A stretch of 27,474 nt of DNA from an uncultured Clostridia bacterium (GTDB lineage Bacteria > Bacillota > Clostridia > Oscillospirales > Ruminococcaceae). Where the stretch lies: the NCBI GenBank assembly GCA_947584825.1, contig CANPWR010000005.1, positions 1-27,474 of the forward strand. Reading direction: 5' to 3'. Shown here piece by piece: positions 8,685-17,752 of the stretch. Below the pieces are notes generated by a model that was not told where the DNA came from, made no database searches, and was given only the letters and a program-made list of their open reading frames with translations. Position numbers and translations under genes: made by a program. Positions within the stretch are counted from its first letter, which is position 1, and every line of letters begins with the position of its first letter.

Positions 8685-8716
8685 AAAGCACACTGTTCAA
8701 AATAGTGCGCTTCTTT
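8685..8716 (+). terminator. Possible terminator after the GGDEF gene
   Basis: AAAGC(A)CACT pairs with AGTG(C)GCTT across a short loop, with one internal mismatch, and is followed by CTTT. It lies 25 bp past the stop. It is weaker than the next hairpin. Confidence 0.45.
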
Positions 8717-8728
8717 AAAAATTATAAT

Positions 8729-8767
8729 AGGCAATACCTGCGTGAACTTTTAATGCAAGTATTGCCT
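8729..8767. terminator. Bidirectional intrinsic terminator between convergent operons
   Basis: AGGCAATAC (8729-8737) and GTATTGCCT (8759-8767) form a perfect 9-bp stem. The + strand continues with TTTTGTTATTT, and the - strand continues with an AT-rich, T-containing tract. It ends 4 bp from the stop of the - strand kinase gene and separates the + and - clusters. Confidence 0.8.
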
Positions 8768-8771
8768 TTTG

Positions 8772-10874
8772 TTATTTATTGAGTATTTTTAGTAGTTCCG
8801 CAATATCTACAGGCTTTTCTAAAAAGTCGTTCATTCCGCTTGCCAGAGCTTTGTCTTTATTCTCTGATAAAGAGTTTGCAGTGCAGGCGATAATGCGGAC
8901 AGTTTTAGCATCAGGTCTATCTAATTCACGGATTGCTTTGGCTGTCTCAAAACCGTCCATTTCAGGCATCAAAAGATCCATAAGGATAACGCCGAATGTT
9001 TCCGGCTCGGATTCGGAAAACATTTGCAGAGCTTTTTTTCCGTTCTCTGCGAGTTTTGCTTCAAATCCGACGCTGTGAAGCAGCTCAATTATAATCTCAC
9101 CGTTGAGTTCATTGTCCTCTGCGACCAAAATGCTTGCTTTTTGTTCTGAACCTTCAGACTGCAATATATCGTCGTTCTTTTGTGAAAGTTCCGCAGGCTT
9201 TGCGGTGAATGTAAAGGTAAATGTGCTTCCTTCTCCCTTTTGACTTACGAATGTTAGATCGCCGCCCATAAGCAATGCAAGCCGTCGGCTGATAGGAAGT
9301 CCAAGACCTGTACCTTGATTTCCTTTGGATACAGTGTCAAGCTCTTGAGCAAAGGTATCAAAAATGTGTTTTTGAAATTCTTCGCTCATTCCACGTCCGG
9401 TGTCTGACACGGTAGCAGTCGTGAGTACTTCTCCTTTATTTGTCATCTCCTGTTTCAGAGATAATTCAACTTTTCCGCCTTTAGGCGTGAATTTTTTGGC
9501 ATTATCCAGTAAATTAAGCAACACCTGCTGAATACGGACCTCATCACCTAAAACGCAAGGCCAACTCAACTCGGAATTTGCACTATATTTCAACTTTTTT
9601 TCGGACATAGAATTTTGAGCTATTGAACTTATAGTATTTAGTACAAGTTCAAGATCTACCGGGCGAAGATCCAACTTTAGGTTTTCTGTCTGAAGACTTG
9701 ACATATCAAGCATATCATTTACAAGTGACAAAAGGTAATTTGCGGTCACTGTGGATTGCTGCAGATAATCCTTCACCTGTTTCTGGTCGTCTAGTTTTTG
9801 TGACATGAGATAGTTTAACCCAATAAGACCGTTCAAAGGAGTACGAATCTCATGGCTCATTGTGGACAGAAAATGTCCCTTGACCTTAGCGTTGGCTTTA
9901 TTTTCAGCTAAACGTATATGTTGACGGACAAACAGAATTGTCAATATAATAATAACTAATAAGAATAGGGCGAGAGTCATTGCCGCATAACGGTAATGAT
10001 ATAAGAAGTCTGACAGATTAAAACGATACTGATTTTCCATAATTCCTTGTATTGTGTAGCTTCCTACCTCATCTTCGGTCATACTTGCTATAGCTTTATT
10101 CAAAATGTTGATAAGAATACGCCCATTATTTTGAGATGTATCGCTGTTTTCACCAAAAGCTACAACTGCAGAAAAGCAAAGCTGGTCGTCAAGTCCAAGC
10201 ACAGGAATAACCTTGAGCTTTTCGTAAATCGGTTTGGAAATCCAATATTCAACGACATACTGATTTTGTATCATAAGATCTGCTTTTCCTGAATTTACTG
10301 CGTCAAAGCAGTCGGTTATGGTTGGGTAATCAACTAGTGTGAAATTTGGATAAGAAGCATTTAGAACCTTTTTAAGTGTTTGCGAGCCTGTGGATACGGC
10401 AATCGATAAGTTAGCGTCGTATTTAAAATCCAAACCGTCTCGAGCTACTACGACCTTACGACTGGACAGATAAGGATCACTTATTAGAATACCTCTTGCC
10501 TTTTGATTTTCTTTATTATATTCAACGCTTGAAACAAGGTCAAAACCCTCGTTTAAAAGGTAATCGTAGGTGACGTCTCCTGTAGGGAGGGGAACATATT
10601 CAAACTTCAAACCGCACAGTTCGCTCACATGGTCGAATATGTAACGGGATATTCCTGCCAGTTCTCCGTTATTATCGGAGAAAGAAACAGGTATACGGTC
10701 CTGAACATAGCCTATCTTGAGTGATTTGTGTGACGATATATAGTTTTTCTCCTCAGCAGTAAGTGATAGCACATTCTTTGCACTTTCTGCTTGAACTTTT
10801 GGAACTGCCGCATAAAACAGTAATATAAATATAACGACTAGGGCAGGCATACGACAAAACAATCTGCGTATCAT
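8772..10874 (-). CDS. Hybrid histidine kinase with periplasmic solute-binding sensor (SBP3-TM-HisKA-HATPase-REC)
   Basis: The protein has about 700 residues. A signal peptide (about 1-29) precedes a complete family 3 solute-binding domain (about 40-270) that starts KSLKIGYVQDRIPVSF, then one membrane helix (about 295-318). HisKA has MSHEIRTPLNG with His341. The HATPase has LLNLLDNAKKFTP, DTGRGMSEEF and GTGLGLPISRR. A C-terminal receiver carries Asp633 in LMDLLMPEMDG. No Hpt domain follows. It senses a small ligand outside the cell, probably an amino acid or similar solute as usual for this binding fold. A GTG lies 6 bp upstream of the chosen ATG, but the AGGAG at 10883-10887 is correctly spaced only for the ATG. 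It is the third gene of the - strand operon and shares its sensor type with the EAL protein at 3133-4941. Confidence 0.95.
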   Translation of the reverse strand: MIRRLFCRMPALVVIFILLFYAAVPKVQAESAKNVLSLTAEEKNYISSHKSLKIGYVQDRIPVSFSDNNGELAGISRYIFDHVSELCGLKFEYVPLPTGDVTYDYLLNEGFDLVSSVEYNKENQKARGILISDPYLSSRKVVVARDGLDFKYDANLSIAVSTGSQTLKKVLNASYPNFTLVDYPTITDCFDAVNSGKADLMIQNQYVVEYWISKPIYEKLKVIPVLGLDDQLCFSAVVAFGENSDTSQNNGRILINILNKAIASMTEDEVGSYTIQGIMENQYRFNLSDFLYHYRYAAMTLALFLLVIIILTILFVRQHIRLAENKANAKVKGHFLSTMSHEIRTPLNGLIGLNYLMSQKLDDQKQVKDYLQQSTVTANYLLSLVNDMLDMSSLQTENLKLDLRPVDLELVLNTISSIAQNSMSEKKLKYSANSELSWPCVLGDEVRIQQVLLNLLDNAKKFTPKGGKVELSLKQEMTNKGEVLTTATVSDTGRGMSEEFQKHIFDTFAQELDTVSKGNQGTGLGLPISRRLALLMGGDLTFVSQKGEGSTFTFTFTAKPAELSQKNDDILQSEGSEQKASILVAEDNELNGEIIIELLHSVGFEAKLAENGKKALQMFSESEPETFGVILMDLLMPEMDGFETAKAIRELDRPDAKTVRIIACTANSLSENKDKALASGMNDFLEKPVDIAELLKILNK

Positions 10875-10929
10875 GTTCACTTCTCCTTTTATGGGATATT
10901 CTTAATATTTAAAATTTATTTTAAACAAC

Positions 10930-12201
10930 TTATCCCTGATTTTTTGCTTCTTTAATACGGTAATCATCCATAAGCTTTACACAGCCTTCAACATCTGTTT
11001 TTTTATTTAACATTTGGTTAAAGGCTGCGGATACATCGTCAGCACTGTAGCCGATTATTTTAGACGCAGCGGTGGATACACGCTCATTTGAAGCTATAGA
11101 TTCACTGGCATCAGTCACCATAGATGACTGTATGTTAGTAGTTTGTCCCTTAAAACAGTTTACTGTGGAAATTCCGTCAAATGCTATATTATAGTTATCT
11201 GCAGTAGCACAGAAATTAAGGAATTCTAATGCTTTATCTACTTTTTCACTATTCTTGTTGACCATCATCATATTCAAATTGCCGCCCTCATATGTGCCGT
11301 TATCAGCAGTATTCATAAATGCAGGCATTAGGGCAAAATCATCAACAGAATATTTGTTTCCCTGCTCAAAATCTGTATAAAACCATGTATCCCAGATAAA
11401 GGTCATAACTGCTTTGCCTGATCCCATAATCATACTGATATCAGACCAGCCGTTTTCTAAAAAATTTGATCCGAACCAACCTTTGTCAGCGGCGTCTGAT
11501 ACCCACTTAACCATATTAGTTACAGCTGGAATATCGGAGTATGTGATTTCATTTTTATTCAGTTTTTCAAGTAATGAAGGATCGTCTGCAAATATAGGAT
11601 CCAGACCAAACTGAAACATCCAAGTGCAGCCGTCTGCGGGCCAGCAGATTGGTGTATAGCCAATATCAGCAAGCACTTGGCACAGAACGTCAAATTCAGC
11701 TTGTGTGGCTGCAGGTTTCAGTCCCAGACTGTCAAGTATATTTTTATTGTAAAAACAGCCGGAAACAGAGCTTTCCCAAAAGGGAAGACCAAGCAAGTTT
11801 CCTTCCTTATCCTCACAATAAGCACGTGAACTGTTTGTCAGGTCAGAGACCCAGCTTTCATCATTGAGATAAAGAAAATTATTAGATACGTCAAAACGGT
11901 TTAAATCTGCATTGTTAAAATGCATGAATACATCAGGAACATCGCCATCCGCAAATTTTTTGGATGCATTAATTTCAAATTCTGCGTCGTCAAATTCTAT
12001 AATATCCAGTTTGTTTCCGGTAGCAGTTTCGTACTGTTCAAAAATGCTGGTCATATAGCTCTTTTCCATATCGCTTTTTCTGCCCATAATTGTCAGAGAA
12101 TCACTTTCAGTATTATCTGACTTCTTATGTTCTCCAGTGCATGACGTCAGGAAAAGTGACGCAGCAAGCATGGTCAGCACAAGAAAATGCCTCTTTTTCA
12201 T
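10930..12201 (-). CDS. Extracellular solute-binding lipoprotein (ABC sugar-binding family 1), without transporter genes
   Basis: The protein has 423 residues and a lipoprotein signal peptide ending in LFLTSC (lipid-modified Cys21). The rest has the look of family 1 sugar-binding proteins: SDSLTIMGRKSD at the mature start, VPDVFMHFNNADLNRF, GLPFWESSVSGCFYNKNILDSLGL, an aromatic-rich binding region, GKAVMTFIWDTWF and KALEFLNFCATADN. These proteins normally deliver oligosaccharides to an ABC permease, but no permease or ATPase gene is near. It sits 23 bp after one hybrid kinase and about 55 bp before another, in the same operon. The inferred role is therefore ligand presentation to the kinase, as in other binding-protein-coupled sensor kinases, and not uptake. 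A shared distant transporter cannot be excluded. Confidence 0.93.
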   Translation of the reverse strand: MKKRHFLVLTMLAASLFLTSCTGEHKKSDNTESDSLTIMGRKSDMEKSYMTSIFEQYETATGNKLDIIEFDDAEFEINASKKFADGDVPDVFMHFNNADLNRFDVSNNFLYLNDESWVSDLTNSSRAYCEDKEGNLLGLPFWESSVSGCFYNKNILDSLGLKPAATQAEFDVLCQVLADIGYTPICWPADGCTWMFQFGLDPIFADDPSLLEKLNKNEITYSDIPAVTNMVKWVSDAADKGWFGSNFLENGWSDISMIMGSGKAVMTFIWDTWFYTDFEQGNKYSVDDFALMPAFMNTADNGTYEGGNLNMMMVNKNSEKVDKALEFLNFCATADNYNIAFDGISTVNCFKGQTTNIQSSMVTDASESIASNERVSTAASKIIGYSADDVSAAFNQMLNKKTDVEGCVKLMDDYRIKEAKNQG

Positions 12202-12224
12202 TTACTCGTTTCTCCTTTTTATTA

Positions 12225-15182
12225 TCAATTGTTATTATTTTTACCAATAAGCTTTCCGACTAATTCTCTCATGGCGTTCATATCAATCGGTTTTGCAAGA
12301 TGTCCGTTCATTCCAGAATCCAAAGCATTACGCACATCTTCTGCAAATGTGTTGGCAGTCATGGCTACAATAGGTATTGTCTTAGCATCTGAATGTTCGC
12401 AAGCACGAATTTGTCTGGTTGCCTCATAACCGTTTAGCACAGGCATCTGTACATCCATAAGAATCATATCATAATAGTTATGGCTAGACTTTTGAAACAT
12501 CTCTAATGCCTCCAGACCATTCACAGCCAATTCGCAGCTTGCACCCTCCATACTAAGCATCTCTGTAAGTATCTCGGCATTTAAATCATTATCTTCCGCT
12601 ACGAGGAACAGAAGTCCGTCCATAATACCCTCTGGAGGAACATCAACATTTCCCTTTTGCTCTGTGTTATCTATAAACAGCGGCTTTATAGTCTGCCATA
12701 ATGTAGAAACGAAAAACGGTTTTGGCATGAAAGCGTTGATTCCTGCCATTCGTGCTTCTGTTTCAATTTCACTCCAATCGTAGGATGTCAGCACAAGTAT
12801 AGGAATATTTATTCCTATCTGTTCACGTATTTTTTTTGCAGTCTCTACTCCGTCTAGACCCGGCATCTTCCAATCCAAAAGTATCACATGAAAATCTTTT
12901 CCGTTTTGGTGAGCTTGAACTGCTGCATCTACAGCGGCAGAACCATCTGTTACGTAAGTTACGTCTACACCGGTATCACGCATCATTTCCTTGATGTTCA
13001 GACAAATGTCTTCCTCATCGTCTGCAACGAGTATACGGCTGACCTTTTGACGATACCACATGTCTGATTCTTCTTTATCCGGAAGTGCTAATGACAGCTC
13101 TACAGTAAATGTACTGCCTTTTCCAAGCTGGCTTTCAACCTTAATAATACCGCCCATTAAATCTACCAGATTTTTAGTGATCGCCATTCCAAGACCCGTA
13201 CCCTGTATTTTGTTGGTGAGCGAACTTACTTCTCTGCTGAATGGAGCAAAGATTTGCTTTTGAAATTCTTCGCTCATACCGATACCGTTGTCTTTAACGG
13301 TAAACCTCAGTTTAACATACTGATGTGCTGCCTTTGGTATTTCACTTACCAGAAATTCTATTCGACCGCCGTCTGGCGTATATTTTATCGCATTGGACAA
13401 TAGGTTGATCAATATCTGATTAAGACGCAGCTTATCACCCATTATCTGCTCAGGAGGCGCACCCTGAACATGAATTGTAAAGTTCTGATTTTTGGCTTTA
13501 GCTTGAGGCATTAGTATAATATTCAGTTCCTCCAACAACTCTGGCAGACTGAAACTATCCACATTTAAAGACGTTTTTCCGTTCTCGATTTTGCTCATAT
13601 CCAATACATCGTTGATAAGACTGAGCAGGTGATGACTGGATGCCATTATTTTACGAGTATACTCTCTTACTTTATCAGAATTATCTGCGTCCTTTTCCAG
13701 CAGGACTGAGAATCCTACTATGGCATTCATCGGGGTACGAATATCATGGGACATATTAGAAAGGAAATTACTCTTTGCCTCATTTGCACTTTTAGCAGAT
13801 GTCAGAGCTTCTTGCAACTTTTGATTCATCTGCTGTTCCTGAGTGCGGTCAGACATTACAATAATATATTTCTTAACTTCCTGAATACTTAAGTGATATA
13901 TTGTCATTCTGTACCAACGGCGTTCGCCGGTAGTTTGGTGCATATATTCACATTCCCAGTAGCGGTTATCATTAAGAGGAATCGACTCAAGTTCCTTTGC
14001 TGGAATAACAACATTAAAGTTTATTGCACATTTCTCCATAACTCTGATGTTTTCCCGTGCATCTTTTACCTTGATTCCCAATAGACGCTCTATATTAGGG
14101 CTGATATAATCCACGCTGTGGTTTTCAGAATCCAGCATTATAAATATATCGTCAACACTGTTGGACAGCACATCAAACATTTGCTCTCTGTATTGAAGTT
14201 CTATCCTGCTTTTACGTGACTGCTTGTGACTTCTCAAAACAATCAAAGCTATCACAGTTACGCTAACCAGTAAGAAAATTACAATCAGTACATTTATAGT
14301 AGTTTTTTGAACTGACAGAAAACCTGCGCTTACTGCACTTTGCGGAACTGCACTCAGCAGAAAGTAGTCCTGATAGCCGATAGGCTGATACAAAATACAG
14401 TAACTCACACCGCCTATTTCACACTGTAAAAGACCAGAGGTACCATTCAACCAATCATTTTTTAGCTTTGTCAGATTTTCTTCGTTCAAATCGGAAGCAG
14501 CTCTAAGATAGGTAAGATAATTTCCAAATACATTACCGCCTTCCTGAGTGGAAAGCAAAACACTTCCGTTGTTGTGGATCACGAAACATTTTGCTTTGCC
14601 GGAAAAGGCATCAACGTTTAAAGAATTTGCCATATCTTTATTAGTATAGCTGATTGCGATAGCGTCAAAGTTAAAGCCTTTATACTTACTATGCTCTACC
14701 GGAACAGCAAAAACAGTAACCTCCTGACCACTAGACAGAGTTTCTCCTGCCATAATAGACTTTCTTTGCTGGGTGAGACTGTCCCAAGCGCCTTCTAATG
14801 CCATGTTGACTTTGGTGCCGTCAAGCGTCATACAGGTCTCGTCATTGGAAATAAAGTAAAATTCAGAAAAGCCCCAGTAATCCTGTTCTTGTGAGATAAA
14901 ATCAGAAACTGTGCTCTTTTTTGTGTCTTTGGACATTTTCAAATAATTGCTCCAGCTGTCTAAAAGCCCCCAGTTCCTCTCTACAAAGGCTCCGAATGAG
15001 TGGTTTACCTGTCCGTAAATTTCTCCAAGATGGTCTGTACTGTCCTTATAAATTCTTTGTGAAATAAAATTAAAATAGAAGATTCCTATTAAAATGGCAG
15101 TAATGCCAACTATACTCATTAAAATTAACGGTAACAATCTACCGAACCATTTTTTTGATATAATTCCCGTACTTCTTAACAT
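12225..15182 (-). CDS. Large hybrid histidine kinase (Cache-like sensor, PAS, HisKA, HATPase, two receivers)
   Basis: The protein has about 985 residues. A membrane helix (about 13-38), an extracellular Cache-like domain (about 40-295, with DYWGFSEFYFISND and VIHNNGSVLLST) and a second helix (about 297-318) are followed by a PAS domain (about 335-450, ending in IIVMSDRTQEQ). HisKA has NMSHDIRTPMNA with His479. The HATPase has INLLSNAIKYTP, DNGIGMSEEF and GTGLGMAITK. Two receivers have Asp770 (LLDWKMPG) and Asp910 (LMDVQMPV). No Hpt domain is present. TTG codons lie just upstream, but AAGGTG fits the ATG at 15182. It is the first gene of the - strand operon and may work with the lipoprotein encoded next. 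Confidence 0.95.
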   Translation of the reverse strand: MLRSTGIISKKWFGRLLPLILMSIVGITAILIGIFYFNFISQRIYKDSTDHLGEIYGQVNHSFGAFVERNWGLLDSWSNYLKMSKDTKKSTVSDFISQEQDYWGFSEFYFISNDETCMTLDGTKVNMALEGAWDSLTQQRKSIMAGETLSSGQEVTVFAVPVEHSKYKGFNFDAIAISYTNKDMANSLNVDAFSGKAKCFVIHNNGSVLLSTQEGGNVFGNYLTYLRAASDLNEENLTKLKNDWLNGTSGLLQCEIGGVSYCILYQPIGYQDYFLLSAVPQSAVSAGFLSVQKTTINVLIVIFLLVSVTVIALIVLRSHKQSRKSRIELQYREQMFDVLSNSVDDIFIMLDSENHSVDYISPNIERLLGIKVKDARENIRVMEKCAINFNVVIPAKELESIPLNDNRYWECEYMHQTTGERRWYRMTIYHLSIQEVKKYIIVMSDRTQEQQMNQKLQEALTSAKSANEAKSNFLSNMSHDIRTPMNAIVGFSVLLEKDADNSDKVREYTRKIMASSHHLLSLINDVLDMSKIENGKTSLNVDSFSLPELLEELNIILMPQAKAKNQNFTIHVQGAPPEQIMGDKLRLNQILINLLSNAIKYTPDGGRIEFLVSEIPKAAHQYVKLRFTVKDNGIGMSEEFQKQIFAPFSREVSSLTNKIQGTGLGMAITKNLVDLMGGIIKVESQLGKGSTFTVELSLALPDKEESDMWYRQKVSRILVADDEEDICLNIKEMMRDTGVDVTYVTDGSAAVDAAVQAHQNGKDFHVILLDWKMPGLDGVETAKKIREQIGINIPILVLTSYDWSEIETEARMAGINAFMPKPFFVSTLWQTIKPLFIDNTEQKGNVDVPPEGIMDGLLFLVAEDNDLNAEILTEMLSMEGASCELAVNGLEALEMFQKSSHNYYDMILMDVQMPVLNGYEATRQIRACEHSDAKTIPIVAMTANTFAEDVRNALDSGMNGHLAKPIDMNAMRELVGKLIGKNNNN

Positions 15183-15220
15183 CAACAAACACCTTCTTTT
15201 GCAGATGACTTATTTATGTT

Positions 15221-15249
15221 ATTTTATCATATACAAATAGATAAGTCAA
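15221..15249 (-). promoter_or_regulatory. Predicted sigma-A promoter of the kinase-lipoprotein-kinase operon
   Basis: On the - strand TTGACT (15249-15244), a 17-bp spacer and TAAAAT (15226-15221) lie about 40 bp upstream of the ATG at 15182. An inverted repeat, GACTTAT (15207-15213) and ATAAGTC (15241-15247), brackets the -10 region and overlaps the -35, so it may be an operator. Confidence 0.7.
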
Positions 15250-15350
15250 TTAATACATCTGACGGATAATGATTTGTAGATTTAAATAAATATGACATCA
15301 CTAACCATACTACATTATATCTTTTCTCACTAACACCTCAATAACAAATA

Positions 15351-15374
15351 AGCAGCCACCTTACGGCAGCTGCT
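15351..15374 (-). terminator. Probable terminator of the surface-protein gene
   Basis: AGCAGC and GCTGCT form a GC-rich stem with a small bulge, 56 bp downstream of the stop on the - strand, followed by TATTTGTTATT. The rest of 15250-15429 holds no gene that I can see. Confidence 0.55.
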
Positions 15375-15429
15375 CGCATACATTTTCTTTTAATTTTTGT
15401 CTCAAATATGGACATAGAGCCTTAAATTT

Positions 15430-17709
15430 TTAAACTATAGAAACATATTTAGCTTCATATACCTTAACAGGTACTTTTTCTTCCCCAATTTCTTCTATAG
15501 AAACTTTCCAACCAACAAATACGTAACCGGCTCTAGCTTGAGGCGCTTCTTTTATTATTGTCTTCTTTTCTGCTCTTCTGCTTACCATAACGCTAGAGTT
15601 ACCGCCGTCAAAGCCTTCACATTTAGCTGTATCGCATTTAAACTTTGCAAACCAAATTGTGCCAACTTCTCCATACTTTTCAACAAATTTTTCTGTTTCT
15701 TTATCGCCTTCCCAAGTAACTTCAATTGGATTTTGAGTAATTAAACCTTCTTCTGTCGTCGCAATTGTAACAGTTCTAGTTGTTCTGCAAGCTTCACAAA
15801 CTTGAGTACCAGTACCCGTATCCTTGCTAGTCGGCATCTTTGTTACAGTTACTTTACCCCAAGTGTGTCCGCCGTTATTGATTCTTACTATATCCATTCT
15901 TGCCTTACAGCCGTCTCTTGTACAATGTCTTGACTTCTCACCCGGAGTTGTGCATGTTGGCTCTAAGTCTATTGTATATTCATAATCATAAGCATGACCT
16001 AATTTGGATTTATACTCTTTAACTATTTCTCCGCAGTTAGTACATTTTTTAGTTATAACACCATTTTCAGTACAAGTAGCAGCTGTTTGAGACTCAACAA
16101 CATAATTATGTCCAGTTGCAGGAGCAGGAATTACTGTCACTTCTATTTTCTCTGTACAGCCGTCATTTAAGCAGTGCTTTGACTTTGAACCAGCCTTTAA
16201 GCAAGTAGCTGCAACGTCAGTAGTAAAATCTTTTGAGTAATTGTGTCCCAGCGGCTTATCGGTAAGGCTGAAAAATACCTGACCGCAAACAGAACAGGTG
16301 GAGTACTGTCTACCTCTTTGTGTACATGTAGCTTTTACTGTTTCACCTTTAACGAGCTTGTGGTCGCTTAAAGAAATTCTTGTTTTTTCTTCATAACCGC
16401 ATGCTGTACATTTACGTGTTTTTTCTCCATAAGCATTACATGCAGCTTCTTTAGTTACTTTCCAGTCGCTGAATGTATGTACATGCTTTGTTGTAGCAGG
16501 TGTCGTTTTTGCGGTTGTTGTGGTTGTAGTAGTTGTTGTAGTTGTTGTTTTTGCCTTAGTTGTGGTAGTGGTAGTTGTTGTTGGTTTTGGAGTAGTTGTA
16601 GTTGTTGGTTTAACCGTTGTCGTTGTAGTAGTTGTCGCTTTCTTAGTTGTTGTAGTGGTAGGCTTAGCTGTTGTTGTAGTTGTTGCCTTAGTCGTAGTAG
16701 TTGTCGTTGTTGGTTTTGGAGTAGTAGTTGTTGTTGTTGTAGTAACTGCCGTTGTAGTCAACGATGTTGTAGTCGTAGTCGGAGCTGCTGTTGTTGTCTC
16801 CGGCTCTGTAGGCATTGTAACTGCCGCAGTAGTAGTTGCTGCCGGTTCTGTAGTTTGAGTCTCAGGCACTGTAGCTGCCGCTGTTGTAACTACTGCTTCT
16901 GTAGTTGTAGTAGGAACTTCAGCAGCTTCTGTAGCAGCTGATGTTGCATTCGTTGATTTTTCAGCTGCCTTTGTTGTAGCAGGCGCAAATGTTGTAATCT
17001 CTGGCTTTGTAACTGCTGCTGTTGTAATTGCTACAGGTTCTGCAGATTCTTCATTAGTAGTAGACGGTGCTTTAACAGCTTGTTTTCCTACAGCTTTAGT
17101 AGTAACGGCTTGCATCGTAGCTGCTTGAGTCTGTTGAACTGTTTGAGCTACAGAAGCATTTAAAGATTCTCCGTCAGAAGTTAAAATCTTTACGGAAGAT
17201 GTCTGTCCTTTGCTGCTTAACAAACTGTTATAAGCTGTGCTTGAACCGCTTGGCACTTCAATAACAGCTTTTTTGCTGATTCCTTTAAGTGCATTCTTAC
17301 CAACGCTCTTCAATTTCTTTGTGGAAATTGTGATCTTGCTTAATTTAATGCAATTAGCAAATGCATTGGTTCCAATAGTTTTCAATTCAGTATTTGTCTT
17401 TACCTTTTTAAGTTTTTTGTATTTCTTAAATGCATTGTTTCCAATACCGGTTACAGTCAACTTATACCCCTTAACTTTTATTGTTTTAGGCATTTTAACA
17501 GATGTAACCTTTTTTGTTTTGGCACCGACAAGAGTTGCCGTTCCTTTTTTGCCTTTTACAGATACAACCTTGTAACGGTAATTACCGCTGACAATTGTTT
17601 TTCCCGTAATATCGGTCTTTGAAGATGCCGCTTGCGCTGAAACTGTCATTGTACTAAATACCATTGCAAACGCCATTACTGTGCTTATAATTCTTCTTGT
17701 AGATTTCAT
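15430..17709 (-). CDS. Secreted modular surface protein: BspA-type LRR, Thr-rich linker, six CxxC modules, InlB-like end
   Basis: The protein has 759 residues. It has a signal peptide (about 1-28, ending SAQAA) and two to three LRR_5/BspA-type repeats (about 88-165; IGNNAFKKYKKLKKV, IGTNAFANCIKLSKI). A long Thr/Ala/Val-rich and then Thr/Lys/Pro linker runs from about 190 to 412. Six repeats of about 35 residues (about 413-660) follow, each starting with His and carrying paired cysteines: CTACG, CSVCG and CTNCG, or the longer CLNDGC and CTRDGC. The end resembles an InlB B-repeat (AGYVFVGWKV, VYEAKY). No LPXTG sortase signal or C-terminal membrane helix is present, so attachment is unclear. GGAAGAGGTG sets the start. 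A c-di-GMP-I riboswitch in the leader indicates regulation by c-di-GMP. It may act in adhesion or matrix binding (inference). Confidence 0.88.
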   Translation of the reverse strand: MKSTRRIISTVMAFAMVFSTMTVSAQAASSKTDITGKTIVSGNYRYKVVSVKGKKGTATLVGAKTKKVTSVKMPKTIKVKGYKLTVTGIGNNAFKKYKKLKKVKTNTELKTIGTNAFANCIKLSKITISTKKLKSVGKNALKGISKKAVIEVPSGSSTAYNSLLSSKGQTSSVKILTSDGESLNASVAQTVQQTQAATMQAVTTKAVGKQAVKAPSTTNEESAEPVAITTAAVTKPEITTFAPATTKAAEKSTNATSAATEAAEVPTTTTEAVVTTAAATVPETQTTEPAATTTAAVTMPTEPETTTAAPTTTTTSLTTTAVTTTTTTTTPKPTTTTTTTKATTTTTAKPTTTTTKKATTTTTTTVKPTTTTTPKPTTTTTTTTKAKTTTTTTTTTTTTAKTTPATTKHVHTFSDWKVTKEAACNAYGEKTRKCTACGYEEKTRISLSDHKLVKGETVKATCTQRGRQYSTCSVCGQVFFSLTDKPLGHNYSKDFTTDVAATCLKAGSKSKHCLNDGCTEKIEVTVIPAPATGHNYVVESQTAATCTENGVITKKCTNCGEIVKEYKSKLGHAYDYEYTIDLEPTCTTPGEKSRHCTRDGCKARMDIVRINNGGHTWGKVTVTKMPTSKDTGTGTQVCEACRTTRTVTIATTEEGLITQNPIEVTWEGDKETEKFVEKYGEVGTIWFAKFKCDTAKCEGFDGGNSSVMVSRRAEKKTIIKEAPQARAGYVFVGWKVSIEEIGEEKVPVKVYEAKYVSIV
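16497..16815 (-). repeat. Thr-codon repeat tract encoding the linker
   Basis: About 100 codons are mainly ACN Thr, interrupted by Lys-Pro or Ala-Lys units (TTTTTKA, KPTTTTT). On the + strand it reads as GTTGTAGTTGT-like DNA. Such tracts can change length by slippage or recombination. Long Val- or Cys-rich frames on the opposite strand are artefacts of this composition. Confidence 0.85.
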
Positions 17710-17752
17710 AATTTACACCTCTTCCGTATATTTGAAACCAGTTATATGACAT

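Noticed and set aside
15430..15520. Sortase anchoring of the surface protein
   Set aside because: The C-terminus ends in an InlB-like element without LPXTG, hydrophobic helix or basic tail.
16477..16941. Long Cys/Ser-rich and Val-rich frames on the + strand opposite the Thr tract
   Set aside because: They are the antisense reading of a Thr-codon repeat; the extreme composition has no protein-like features and no ribosome site.
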